Below the pieces are notes generated by a model, which was not told where the DNA came from, made no database searches, and was given only the letters and a program-made list of their open reading frames with translations. A program made the position numbers and the translations under genes. A DNA stretch of 64,000 nt, from assembly GCF_900177385.1 (NCBI RefSeq), contig NZ_FXBJ01000002.1:1244001-1308000 (forward strand). The letters run 5' to 3'. This DNA comes from Carnobacterium iners (GTDB lineage Bacteria > Bacillota > Bacilli > Lactobacillales > Carnobacteriaceae). Position 1 is the first letter of the stretch. Each line of letters opens with the position of its first letter. This document shows, in pieces, positions 54,023 to 63,966 of the stretch.

Positions 54023-55521
54023 AGCATACAAAAATTGTTAAGAAAAAGAAAAAGATGGTTATCTTATTGTATTTGGGCCTAATGATAGCTGGTTTTTTTT
54101 TAGTTATCAATTTGTACCTAAATCCAACTAATGCAGATAATAGTGTTACAGAAGACAGCCATTCTGATTTTACTGAATTGAGAGAAGAGAAGAAAAACAA
54201 TTTGCCTATCATGGTAATAGATACAAATGGCCAAGTAATAGAGTCCAATCTTGAAAAAAAAGAAGTGGAAATAAATGGAGTAGAAAGAGAAGTCTTTCAG
54301 CCTTCTAAAAAATACCAAGTGAGTATGAAATTATATGAACCCAATTTAGCTGGTTATACGGTTGTAGATAAGAATGCCACGCCAACAGTTGAATCAGATT
54401 TAGTTATAAATGTGAGAGGACAATCGTCTTTAAGGTATAAGAAAAAACAATATACAATTAGGTTAATAGATGAGTACGAACTAGAAAACCCTCAAGAATT
54501 ATTAGGAATGAATATTCATGATAAGTGGGTTTTAAATGGTATGTATAGCGATAAAAGTCTAATTAGAAACTATTTATCTTACAAAATGGGGAGAGATACT
54601 ATGGAATACGCTCCTGATACAAGATTTGTTGAACTCTATATGAAAACTACTGACGAAGAGATAAACTTTCAAGATGATTATATGGGAGTCTATCTGTTAA
54701 CTGAAAAAATCGAACGAGATGAAAATAGAATTGCTATCGATAAGAATAATGATAAATACAAAGATATCAGTTTTATTATTTCAAGAGATAAAATAAAGTA
54801 TGAAGATACTGTATTAAAAAGCGATTGGAACATGTTAGAAGATGATTTTATAGTAGATGAAAATAATAATATTAAAGCGAGGACCGTTTTTACGACAACG
54901 TATCCTAGCAAGAGCAACATGACTGAATTGTATGAACAAGGGATAATAGATTATATTAATAAGTTTGAATATTCTTTGAGAGCTAGCAATTTTGATGATA
55001 AAAGAGAAGGATTTAGAAAATATGTAGATGTTGAATCATTTATAGATTATGCCATTATAAATGAAATTACTAAAAACGTAGATGGTGGAGAAGTGAGTGC
55101 TTACTTTCACAAAGATATAGGCGGCCTTCTTAACGCAGGCCCTATCTGGGATTTTGATCAAAGTCTGGGTAATACTCTTTTGGAAGAAATGAATGAACCA
55201 ACTGGTTTTCGTATGGTAAACATTATTTGGTATGAAAGACTATTTCAAGATGAAGCCTTTGTAAAGAGATATAAAACGAAATATAGACAATACAGAAACA
55301 CAATCTGGTCAGATAAGAATATTGACAAATTGATTGACGAAGCGATACTTGAATTAGGGCTAAGTGCAGATAGAAATAGAAGGAAATGGTATATACAAGA
55401 TTCTAAACAAGATTATGAGAAAGAAGTAGAGGACATAAGAGTTTTTCTGAAAGAAAGGTTTTCTTGGATGGATGAAAACATTAATCTTTTAAATAGAATC
55501 AAAGAAAATCCTATAGAATAG
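54019..55521 (+). CDS. CotH kinase-like protein, membrane-anchored
   Basis: 500 aa. A basic N-terminus and one membrane helix (about 12-32) put the rest outside. The CotH core runs from about 125 to 420: NVRGQSSLRYKKKQYTIRL, GMNIHDKWVLNGMYSDKSLIRNYLSYKMGRDT, YMGVYLLTEKIERDENRIAID, and GPIWDFDQSLGN with the metal-binding DFD. Spore-coat CotH is an atypical protein kinase; secreted homologues are also found in non-spore-formers like this one. It may phosphorylate an outer-envelope protein or glycan. It overlaps the DUF4956 gene by 4 bp. Confidence 0.87.
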   Translation: MKHTKIVKKKKKMVILLYLGLMIAGFFLVINLYLNPTNADNSVTEDSHSDFTELREEKKNNLPIMVIDTNGQVIESNLEKKEVEINGVEREVFQPSKKYQVSMKLYEPNLAGYTVVDKNATPTVESDLVINVRGQSSLRYKKKQYTIRLIDEYELENPQELLGMNIHDKWVLNGMYSDKSLIRNYLSYKMGRDTMEYAPDTRFVELYMKTTDEEINFQDDYMGVYLLTEKIERDENRIAIDKNNDKYKDISFIISRDKIKYEDTVLKSDWNMLEDDFIVDENNNIKARTVFTTTYPSKSNMTELYEQGIIDYINKFEYSLRASNFDDKREGFRKYVDVESFIDYAIINEITKNVDGGEVSAYFHKDIGGLLNAGPIWDFDQSLGNTLLEEMNEPTGFRMVNIIWYERLFQDEAFVKRYKTKYRQYRNTIWSDKNIDKLIDEAILELGLSADRNRRKWYIQDSKQDYEKEVEDIRVFLKERFSWMDENINLLNRIKENPIE

Positions 55522-55530
55522 GTGATATAA

Positions 55531-57672
55531 TTGAACATTAGAAAATTTACTCTCGTCTCGATAACCTCAGTGATACTGATAGCACTTTTGTTTTTACTTT
55601 CTTATCAAAGGTATTTTTCAGATAACCTGAATACGGAATCTGAAAGTTTATCTAATTATTCTAGAATTGTAAAGACCGATGGAAAAGATATAAAAATCTA
55701 TAAAGATGCTGAGTGGGAAACCATTAAATTAAAAGGAGTAGAGTTGAATTCTTTCAAGCCAGGGCATACTAGATTTGAAACAAGTACTCCTAAAAATGAA
55801 ATAATAAAATGGTTAGATGAAATAGGAAAGATGAACGCAAATGTTATAAAGGTTCCATACATCCAGTCTCCTAGCTTCTACGCTGCTATTTATGACTATA
55901 ATCTTAATAGAGAAAAACCGATTTATGTGATGCACGAGATTATGTTAGATGAAAAAGCGGTATTAGAAAAATATGATGCTTTTAATGAAAAGATTCTTGA
56001 TAATCTAAAAAAAGATGTAAAGAAAACAATAAATGTAATAAACGGGCAAGCTCTAATCCTGAGTAATAAAAGAAGTCACAGAGGCCTTTATCTAAAAGAT
56101 ATTTCTAAGTATAATTTAGGCCTTATAATCGGGACAAATACAAACCCAGAAATAGTGACACTTACAAATGAAAGGCACAAAGAAAAAAAAGAATACGATG
56201 GAAAATATTTTTCAGTCAAGGATGGCAGTGCATTTGAAGTTTTTATAGGAGAAGTGTTAAATTTTTCTGCTAAGTATGAGATTGAAAAGTATGGAAAATC
56301 TAGTCTTTTGTCTTTTTTGACATCTGCTGAAACAGATTCATTTGAATATAAACATGAATCTAATTTAACAAAACATGCGAATATAAATATTGAACATATC
56401 ACCCCAAAAAAAGGCAATAATCTGTTTGTGAGTTATAAATACCATATAGCTTCTTTAGATTTCTTAGAATATGAATATGAAGAACATGAAAAATCGTTAG
56501 GTAACGGCACATCTGTAGTTCAAAAACATTTGGATAGATTAAATAATTTTTATGAAATACCGATAGTTATTTCTGATACAGGAATTTCATCTTCTAGGGC
56601 TAAATCAAAAATAGATCAAATTGACGGTTTTGATAGAGGAGGATTTTCAGAAAAAGAACAAGGTGAAAGAATCGTTGATTTGTTAGAAAAAATAAATACA
56701 TCGGGTGCAGCGGGGGCAATAGTAAGTTCTTGGCAAGATGATTGGACAAGATTAACAAGCTTTGGTTTGGTTGAAGATTATTTAGACTTAAATAATTCAA
56801 GCTACTGGCATGATTTACAATCTAGTGATGAAAGTTTTGGTTTTTTGAAGTTCGAATCTGGTAACGAGGAAGATAAAGTATATCTTGATGGTAATTTTTC
56901 GGACTGGAAAGATACAAAGACTATCTTGGAAGAAGATGAGATAAATCTCAAAATAAAAAATGATTTATCTCATCTTTATATACTGATAGAGAAGGAGAAC
57001 TGGTCATTAACTGAAGACTTACTTTACCTCGGGATAGATGTTACTCCTTTAAGCGGTTCTAATAAATGGGAAGATGAAGCTGAATTTTCTAATGATGCAG
57101 ATTTTATAATAAAATTACAAGGATACAACGAATCTAGAATAGTAGTAAATGAAAGGTACAACCTATTCAATTATCTCTATAAATATTATGCCAATATAAT
57201 AGAAAAAAAGAGCAAAGTACCTGATAAAGATAGTGAAAAATTTGAAGCTATTTACCTACTAAATAGAAAGAAATTTTATTTGAAAGATAACAATCGAGTA
57301 TTGTTTCCAATTTATTATGAAACTGGCAAATTAGCGTATGGAATAGATAACCCAACGAATGAAGAATTTAATTCTAAAGTGGATTTTAATAAAGAAGGAA
57401 ATAAAGTTGAAATCAAGATTCCGTGGTCATTATTAAATGTAAAAGATCCATTACAAAGAAAAGCTTACGGAGATTTTTACTCAGATGGTTTAGATAGTCA
57501 ACAGAAATTAGAAAAATTAGGATTTTCTATCAATTATAAAGGTAAAGAAAAAAATATTATAACAAAAGAATCATCGTATAATATAGAAAAAATAAAAAAA
57601 ATGGTTTACTTTGAAAGATTAAAAGATTCTTACTATATAGTAAAAGATTATTGGGCTGAAAACCCTGAATAA
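55531..57672 (+). CDS. Membrane-anchored protein with glycoside-hydrolase-like barrel and CBM9-like C-terminal domain
   Basis: 713 aa. A single N-terminal helix (about 8-24) is followed by a region (about 65-440) that looks like a GH-type TIM barrel: KGVELNSFKPGHTRFE, MNANVIKVPYIQSPSFYAAIYDYN, PIYVMHEIMLDE, IPIVISDTGISSSRA and AGAIVSSWQDDW. The region about 475-700 starts VYLDGNFSDWKDTK and contains LYILIEKENWS, like CBM9 or DOMON carbohydrate-binding sandwiches. A catalytic pair cannot be assigned safely. It is TTG-initiated with TAGGTGATATAA before it. Its role is probably processing or guiding the polymer made by the GT2 enzyme downstream. Confidence 0.65.
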   Translation: MNIRKFTLVSITSVILIALLFLLSYQRYFSDNLNTESESLSNYSRIVKTDGKDIKIYKDAEWETIKLKGVELNSFKPGHTRFETSTPKNEIIKWLDEIGKMNANVIKVPYIQSPSFYAAIYDYNLNREKPIYVMHEIMLDEKAVLEKYDAFNEKILDNLKKDVKKTINVINGQALILSNKRSHRGLYLKDISKYNLGLIIGTNTNPEIVTLTNERHKEKKEYDGKYFSVKDGSAFEVFIGEVLNFSAKYEIEKYGKSSLLSFLTSAETDSFEYKHESNLTKHANINIEHITPKKGNNLFVSYKYHIASLDFLEYEYEEHEKSLGNGTSVVQKHLDRLNNFYEIPIVISDTGISSSRAKSKIDQIDGFDRGGFSEKEQGERIVDLLEKINTSGAAGAIVSSWQDDWTRLTSFGLVEDYLDLNNSSYWHDLQSSDESFGFLKFESGNEEDKVYLDGNFSDWKDTKTILEEDEINLKIKNDLSHLYILIEKENWSLTEDLLYLGIDVTPLSGSNKWEDEAEFSNDADFIIKLQGYNESRIVVNERYNLFNYLYKYYANIIEKKSKVPDKDSEKFEAIYLLNRKKFYLKDNNRVLFPIYYETGKLAYGIDNPTNEEFNSKVDFNKEGNKVEIKIPWSLLNVKDPLQRKAYGDFYSDGLDSQQKLEKLGFSINYKGKEKNIITKESSYNIEKIKKMVYFERLKDSYYIVKDYWAENPE

Positions 57673-57689
57673 AATAAAAAATAAAGGAT

Positions 57690-58847
57690 GTGAAAGTTAT
57701 GACTGTTTATACTGCATATTTTAGTTTTATCGTGTTTGTATTGCTACTGCTTTTAATAAACTCATATTTTTTAATCTCTTTGAATATTGAAAAAAGAAAA
57801 TACAATGAAATAGAAAAGCGAAAAGAAGGAATTAAAGAATCGCTCATAAATATTCTTGAAAATAAAGCAACAAATAAAATAGAAGAAATAAATAAGCTTA
57901 AAGACTGTTTTAATAGAAAAACGGATATCCAAGCATTTCACAAAGCAGTTAAAGAATGCTATGAAGACAACCTCTATAAAGATGAGCTGTCACACTTATT
58001 GGAAGAAATTGTAAATATTAATAAGATAGTTAAAAGTGGAATTGTTAGAAAAGAATATAAAGAGAGCTATGCGCTATATTTACTTTCTGAATTTAAAATG
58101 AGAAATGAAGAAACTGGAGAGTTTGCTTTATCTGCTCTAGACAAAAATTCTTTGCATGTTAGAAACAATGCTTTGAACGTGATAAATAAAAACAACGATG
58201 TAACGATTATGATGAAAGCAATAGAATTAATTAATAGCAAAAAACATTATTTTAATGATAAGACAATTATAGATTTTTTAGATAATTATGATGGCGATAA
58301 GGACACGCTCGATAATGAAATATATCTACAAATGGATAGATATAACACAAATCTAAAAAAAAATATTATTAGTCATTTTATAAATACAACTAATGGAACT
58401 CAAAAGATAAAAGATAAAATATTAAATTATCTTCAACAAACAAATGAAAAAGAAATAGTCATTTCTAGTACCAGATATTTTAATAAGATCATAGATCAAA
58501 GATCCAAAAATAGCATAGTAGAAAATATAGAAAGCGAAGACTGGGAAGTAAGGGCAGTAAGCGCAAGAGTAATTCGCAACTATCCTAGTGAACAAATTAT
58601 AGAAAAACTCAAAAACACACTTACAGATGTAAACTATTATGTTAGATACAATAGTGCAGAATCATTTTTAAAACTAGTAGATAAAAAAGCCGTTATAGAA
58701 GAGGCGATTAAAAATGAAGATCGATTTGCAAGAGATATATTATTGTACTCTATGAATACAAGAGGAATAATAACAATCGAAGACTATGAGACTCTAGTAA
58801 TAAAAAATAAAGAGGCTGAAAATATGAAAGGAAGTGCTTTGATATGA
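57690..58847 (+). CDS. Membrane-anchored HEAT-repeat protein
   Basis: 385 aa. One N-terminal helix (about 6-27), a basic coiled segment (about 30-70), then helical repeats; the C-terminal third has clear HEAT units, e.g. NIESEDWEVRAVSARVIRNYPSEQ and TLTDVNYYVRYNSAESFLKLVDKKAV. It probably acts as a cytoplasmic scaffold for the synthase, since its topology would place the repeats next to the GT2 catalytic domain. It overlaps the GT2 gene by 4 bp, supporting joint action. ATG with AAGGATGTG upstream. Confidence 0.8.
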   Translation: MKVMTVYTAYFSFIVFVLLLLLINSYFLISLNIEKRKYNEIEKRKEGIKESLINILENKATNKIEEINKLKDCFNRKTDIQAFHKAVKECYEDNLYKDELSHLLEEIVNINKIVKSGIVRKEYKESYALYLLSEFKMRNEETGEFALSALDKNSLHVRNNALNVINKNNDVTIMMKAIELINSKKHYFNDKTIIDFLDNYDGDKDTLDNEIYLQMDRYNTNLKKNIISHFINTTNGTQKIKDKILNYLQQTNEKEIVISSTRYFNKIIDQRSKNSIVENIESEDWEVRAVSARVIRNYPSEQIIEKLKNTLTDVNYYVRYNSAESFLKLVDKKAVIEEAIKNEDRFARDILLYSMNTRGIITIEDYETLVIKNKEAENMKGSALI

Positions 58848-60268
58848 ATATAGTTGATATTATCTATGCGATTAACGTATTTTTCTTTTTTTATATGTTT
58901 CTGTATGCATTAGTATTCTTTGCAACGACAATATTTTCAGCATTCAACTTAGATGATTTTTTTAAAAGGAAAAACCATATGAGCCAAACAGTCATAAATA
59001 ATCGAGCTAACTTCATTCCGATATCTATTTTAGTTCCAGCGTATAATGAAGAAGTTACAATAGTAGACAGTATAAAATCTCTTTTAAACTTAGATTACCC
59101 GACATACGAGATTATTATTGTAAACGATGGTTCAAAAGATAAAACTGTAGAAACTGTAATTGAAACTTTTAACTTAAAAAAAGTTTTAAAACCTTATCGA
59201 AGATTAGTTGAATCTAATGAGGCCTTAGGAATATATGAAGGCGGAGAAAAAATTAAGATCATTTTAGTGGATAAAGAAAATGGTGGTAAATCGGACGCCC
59301 TTAATATGGGAATAAACGTAAGTTCGTTTCCGACATTTTTATGTGTAGATGCTGACTCAATGTTACAAGTTGACGCTCTTCAACGTATTGTAGAGCCGTT
59401 TCTAGAAGATGATACAACTGTTGCTGTTGGAGGAAACATAAAAATATCAAATCATGTAATCATAGAAGAAGGTAAGGTTTTGGAGGTAGAGAGTCCGAAA
59501 AAAGCTTTGGTTATCTTCCAAATGATAGAATATCTTAGAGTGTTTTTAAATTCTAGAATATCTTTAAATGGCATAAATGGGAATTTAATCATTTCTGGTG
59601 CCTTTGGTTTGTATAACAAACAGGCGATAGTAAATATTGGTGGATACACAAATGGACTTATGGGGGAAGATATGGAAATTGTAATGAAAATCCATTCTTT
59701 CTATAAAAAAAACAAAATCCCATATAAGACTTCTTATGTTCCAGATGCTATTTGTTGGACACAAGTACCAGAAGACTTAAACACGCTTAAAAGACAAAGA
59801 AGAAGATGGCATGTAGGTCTTGGACAGAGCCTAAAAATGCATAAATATATGTTCTTGAATCTTAAGTATGGATTAGTCGGAATGATATCATTCCCTTACT
59901 TCCTTTTATTTGAATATATAACACCTTTTTTAGAGGTGCTAGGCATGGTAACCATTACCTTATCTTACCTGCTTGGAATTATAAATTTGAATTTCTTTTT
60001 GTTTTATTTACTGATCTATATGGGTTATAATATTATTGTTTCTATGATTTCTATAATTATAGAAAGATATATGTTTAGTGCTACTACTAGCACAAGGCTT
60101 ACTCTAAAACTTATTTTTTATAGTATCGTAGAATCTTTTGGGTATAGACAAATGATGTCTCTTTTTAGAATTGGAAATATATTTAAACGAAGCCACCAAT
60201 GGGGAGAAATGACCCGTAAAGAAGGGAAAAAAGCAGAAGTTGACCATAGCGTAGAAGTTCCAAAATAA
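58844..60268 (+). CDS. Processive family 2 glycosyltransferase, membrane-bound
   Basis: 474 aa. A helix at about 8-32, a cytoplasmic GT-A domain (about 58-330), and about four C-terminal helices (340-450). Catalytic elements are all present: NDGS (94-97), VDAD (168-171), GED (274-276) and QRRRW (318-322). These mark synthases of the cellulose, hyaluronan and PNAG type, which polymerise and export a beta-glycan. No PilZ domain is fused. The product cannot be read from sequence. It is the last of the seven genes; a terminator follows. Confidence 0.9.
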   Translation: MNIVDIIYAINVFFFFYMFLYALVFFATTIFSAFNLDDFFKRKNHMSQTVINNRANFIPISILVPAYNEEVTIVDSIKSLLNLDYPTYEIIIVNDGSKDKTVETVIETFNLKKVLKPYRRLVESNEALGIYEGGEKIKIILVDKENGGKSDALNMGINVSSFPTFLCVDADSMLQVDALQRIVEPFLEDDTTVAVGGNIKISNHVIIEEGKVLEVESPKKALVIFQMIEYLRVFLNSRISLNGINGNLIISGAFGLYNKQAIVNIGGYTNGLMGEDMEIVMKIHSFYKKNKIPYKTSYVPDAICWTQVPEDLNTLKRQRRRWHVGLGQSLKMHKYMFLNLKYGLVGMISFPYFLLFEYITPFLEVLGMVTITLSYLLGIINLNFFLFYLLIYMGYNIIVSMISIIIERYMFSATTSTRLTLKLIFYSIVESFGYRQMMSLFRIGNIFKRSHQWGEMTRKEGKKAEVDHSVEVPK

Positions 60269-60352
60269 AAATCAATAAAGTATTGCTTACTGGAGAACTC
60301 AAACGATTTACGTTTAAGAATATAGGTAAATTTAAAGGCTAAATAGTTATAC

Positions 60353-60392
60353 AAAGAACCATTCAAATTAATATTTTGAATGGTTCTTTTAC
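60353..60392 (+). terminator. Terminator of the seven-gene cluster
   Basis: Perfect 15-bp arms AAAGAACCATTCAAA (60353-60367) and complement (60375-60389), a 7-nt loop and a short T-run. Confidence 0.85.
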
Positions 60393-60408
60393 TTCTTTTA
60401 AAAAAAGC

Positions 60409-61400
60409 GGCTCTTTGTCGAATCATGTCGATGAATCCAGAATTATAAAACAATACAATGACTTTATAAAACTTATTCAACTAAATGATGAATGAATCAA
60501 TTTTTAAGTTCGAAGTGTATTGCAATGAAATTAAAATCTTGATTTTAAATTTAAAGAAGCTTCAAAAAACGAAGTTAATTTTTTTGAAACTTTTAGTGCA
60601 TTGTCTGTCGCCCCAATAGGACCGTTATTGTGTCGATATTTTAAACTCGTTTTTATATAAGAGGACAACCTTTTAGAGGCTTCATTTAAGTAATCAAGAG
60701 AAAGATTATAATCCTTTTGAGCAAACGCATAAATTAAATTCTGATATAACTTGTAACTAACTTTAAATTCTTCGCCTAGCTTCAATAATACCCGCTTGAC
60801 TTTTATGCTTTTAAACAAACGTCGATAAGTATAAGAATAGCCATTTAAATGAGACTTTCTTTTTGGAATTAGTTTCCAGTAATATTCAAGTTTTCTAAAT
60901 CCTCCGAATTTGATGTACGATAGTGATTCATTATTTTGATTCTAGCTTTATCAAGAGAACGACCAATTAACTTTACAAGATGAAAAGTATCTATAATAAT
61001 TTTAATTTTAGGAAATAGTTCATAAATCAATGTTAAATAAGCCATATTCATATCTATCATACTAGTTCCTACTACTGCACAAGTCTGCTGGGATTAGTCA
61101 ATAAAGTTATTCCATAAGGAGTTTAATCGTCTATCTGACAAAATATCTATGATAGCGTGCTTTTGAATCGATGTAAATGAAACTTACTTTTTTATTTACA
61201 GACTGAAAGTCATCAAAAATAAGTGATTTGATAATTTGAACGAAATTGATTACCGATTTCTACTAGTATTTTAGATGCCATCAAGAGACTAAAGTACTAT
61301 TTTTTCGCTAAGTTTTTTTCTAATGTTTTATCTTTATCTTCTACTACACAATCGTAGAATTTTCTTTTTTCCTCCTATAATTTGTACACCGATTGGTTGT
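60409..61400 (-). mobile_element. Decayed ISL3-family element
   Basis: GGCTCTTTGTCGAATCATGT at 60409 looks like an ISL3 terminal repeat. Minus-strand pieces of an ISL3 transposase follow: a C-terminal part at 60531-60818 (LYQNLIYAF and NNGPIGATDNALKVSKKL), a middle part at 60869-61060 (MIDMNMAYLTLIYELFPKIKIIIDTFHLVKLIGRSLDKARIKIMNHY), and beyond that, in broken frames, DDFQSVNKKVSFIYID around 61170-61230. Several frameshifts and stops separate them. No matching right end was found, so the upper boundary is approximate. Confidence 0.75.
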
Positions 61401-61803
61401 ATAGGATAGAGTACCAAATAGCATTTTTAACAAGTATCATTTTACTTATTTTTTTCATGAAAAATTTCTGGAAAGGTATTATTTTTATCTTTCAAATCAA
61501 GTATAATTCAAATATAATGAGAATGAGATAGCTTAGGACCTCCTTAGATTTGGTTGTGGTAACTATTATTCTATCGGATTTTCTTATATATTTCTATTTT
61601 TTTACATAAAAATAGTCGTTAGTGATTTTTATATTTCCAACATTATAAGTTATACATCTAAAAAAGTCTGTCTCTTTAATTTTTAGATGTTTCAAGTATA
61701 ATAAAAGCAAGTTAAGGTAATTATTTTTGATAATAAATTCAAGAATTGTTTTGCTAAAGAGTTAGCTATTTTTTAATGTGCAGGTGTATGTGTGTTACAA
61801 ATC
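61400..61803. other. Non-coding stretch between the ISL3 remnant and the acetamidase gene
   Basis: About 400 bp of AT-rich sequence without a supportable ORF on either strand. Confidence 0.5.
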
Positions 61804-61831
61804 TTGACATTTTGAGCAATTTTGATAAAAT
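61804..61831 (+). promoter_or_regulatory. Promoter upstream of the acetamidase fragment
   Basis: Consensus TTGACA (61804-61809), 16-bp spacer, TAAAAT (61826-61831), followed by a leader of about 180 nt. Confidence 0.55.
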
Positions 61832-62014
61832 TACACAAACAACTTTTAAACTAAGTAAGGATAGTAAAGTAACCTCCTTAGTTTACTTACAAAGCGATTT
61901 AAAAAATAACGCTAGCATAGTGTGTAGTTAATTTAATTTCTTCTGTCTATGAGCTTTTGAAGATTTTACAGATATAAGGCCAGTTAAACGATTAATTTTA
62001 ATAAGGAGGCAGTT

Positions 62015-62421
62015 ATGACTAAGATACATGAATTAAAAGCAACAGTCGAGACAGTGAAATGGGGATATTACGATAATTCTTGGAAGCCTGTGTTAACGAT
62101 TGAATCAGGGGACTTCGTTGATATTGAAGCATTGAATCATCAGTCTGGAGATGCACCAGATTTATTATTTGACGAGGCTATCAAAGAAATTTACGATGTT
62201 GTACCTAGAGATATGGGAGATCATATTATAACTGGGCCAATCTATGTTAAAGATGCTGAGCCTGATGATATTATTGAAATGAAGATTATCGAAACAAAAC
62301 CTAGAATGAACTATGGATCAAATGTTATAGCGAATTGGGGTAATTTATCCAATAGTTTTAATCGTGAAGAATCTATCTTTATTTACGAAGTGGATCCAGA
62401 ACAAGGAATAACTTATCCTAT
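62015..62421 (+). pseudogene. Acetamidase/formamidase family protein, truncated by an IS21-type element
   Basis: About 135 codons of host sequence: SGDFVDIEALNHQSGDAPD, then VVPRDMGDHIITGPIYVKDAEPDDIIEMKIIETKP and ESIFIYEVDPEQGITYP. The family is normally above 300 aa and continues after this point; here the frame runs into IS sequence (VCGRIKVQNSAA) and stops at 62461. The C-terminal half with further catalytic residues is missing, or lies beyond the IS outside the window. GGAGG precedes the ATG. These enzymes hydrolyse short amides to ammonia and acids. Confidence 0.82.
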
Positions 62422-62553
62422 TGTTTGTGGCAGAATAAAAGTACAGAACTCTGCAGCGTAAGAGTACAGAGTTTTGCAACGAAAAAATCATTGCCAGCCA
62501 CCCGATAAACCTTTAATGTTTTAGTGTCGAAGCTAAACATGGAGGTTGGAAGG

Positions 62554-63966
62554 ATGCTGACAATGACTGATATTAATACTATCAAAAATTTGCGAAATAA
62601 TCACGGACATTCGGTAAATAAAATTCGAAAAGATTTAAAAATTAATTGGAGAACAGCTAAAAAATATGCTGATGGTGATCAAGTACCATCAGAAACGATT
62701 CGTTTAAAAAAAGGAATGATGTATGAAGAAAAATGGGGAGATATTGTAAGTTCTTGGTTGGCAGAGGATGCCAGATTGACGAAGAAAAAACGACGGACGA
62801 ATACCCAATTCCATAAGGAATTAAAGGAAATCGGTTTTAATGGTTCTTATCGTACCGTTTGTATGTTTGTTCAAGAATGGCATGTGACCCACGTTGATGG
62901 TGGTGTGGATAATGGATTTGAACGGTTAGAGCACCCTCCTGCCGATGCGCAGTTGGATTTTGGAACCATGGAAGTGGAACACAAAGGTGAGTTTAAAGAT
63001 GTTAAAGCACTTGTTATGACCTTTCCATACAGTAATGCAGGATTTGCAGTAGCTCTTCCATCCGAAAATCAAGAGTGTTTGCTTATTGGAATGAAACAAC
63101 TTTTTGTGCAAGCTGGCGGTGTTCCAAAAAATATCCGCATTGATAATATGTCAACGGCTGTAAAGAAGACGAAATCAAAGTTCGAAAAAGCCCAGTTGAC
63201 CGATGGTTTTCAACAGTTTGCCAATCATTATGGATTTAACACACAAGTTTGTAATCCAAGGAGTGGGAATGAAAAAGGAAGCGTAGAAAATAAGGTTGGT
63301 TATGTGCGCTATAACTTCTTCCCAACTGCTCCTAGAATGATTGATTACAAATCATTGAACAAAGACCTTTATACTCAGCTGATTAAAGATAGAAATCGCC
63401 AACATTATGAAAAGAACTCACTAATAGAAGAGTTATGGACAGATGAAGCACAAGCCCTTTGGGCACTTCCTGAAACAGATTATCCAGTAAGAAGAGAACT
63501 AATTGTTACTACGAATAAGTATAACGAAATTCTATTGGATAATACAAAAACCCATATTTCGCGTGCGAGAAATCACTCCTTACTCACTGCTTATCTGACA
63601 TGGGATAAGTATAAAATTGTTTCTGGAAATGGTGAAATCATTGGTGAAGGGGATCGTCCGTATATGGGCAATTCTCGTAGAATCCCTTGGGAAATAATTA
63701 TGAAAGATTGGCGCCGAAAATTGAGTACTATTCATTATTCAAGATATTGGAAATATTTGCCTGGTAGAATCCAACATTACTTAAATACAGATGATTTGCA
63801 CATGCTTTACGACAGAGTCTCAGAAATTTCAAGCTTGCTGGCACACAATGACATGGCAACCATTAATGAACGATTCTTTGAACTTATTGGGAAACAAGCT
63901 GAAGACTCTGATCCGTATCAAGTTAGCTGGTCTGCTTACGACAAACTTACAAAGAGGGCAAACTAA
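62554..63966 (+). CDS. istA: IS21-family transposase IstA
   Basis: 470 aa from ATG 62554 with GGAGG 8 nt upstream (the open frame begins at 62524). The N-terminal helix-turn-helix is HSVNKIRKDLKINWRTAKKYADG; the integrase core has DAQLDFGTMEV (first Asp), KNIRIDNMSTAVKK (second Asp) and PRSGNEKGSVENKVGYVRYNFF (Glu). It seems intact. Confidence 0.92.
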   Translation: MLTMTDINTIKNLRNNHGHSVNKIRKDLKINWRTAKKYADGDQVPSETIRLKKGMMYEEKWGDIVSSWLAEDARLTKKKRRTNTQFHKELKEIGFNGSYRTVCMFVQEWHVTHVDGGVDNGFERLEHPPADAQLDFGTMEVEHKGEFKDVKALVMTFPYSNAGFAVALPSENQECLLIGMKQLFVQAGGVPKNIRIDNMSTAVKKTKSKFEKAQLTDGFQQFANHYGFNTQVCNPRSGNEKGSVENKVGYVRYNFFPTAPRMIDYKSLNKDLYTQLIKDRNRQHYEKNSLIEELWTDEAQALWALPETDYPVRRELIVTTNKYNEILLDNTKTHISRARNHSLLTAYLTWDKYKIVSGNGEIIGEGDRPYMGNSRRIPWEIIMKDWRRKLSTIHYSRYWKYLPGRIQHYLNTDDLHMLYDRVSEISSLLAHNDMATINERFFELIGKQAEDSDPYQVSWSAYDKLTKRAN

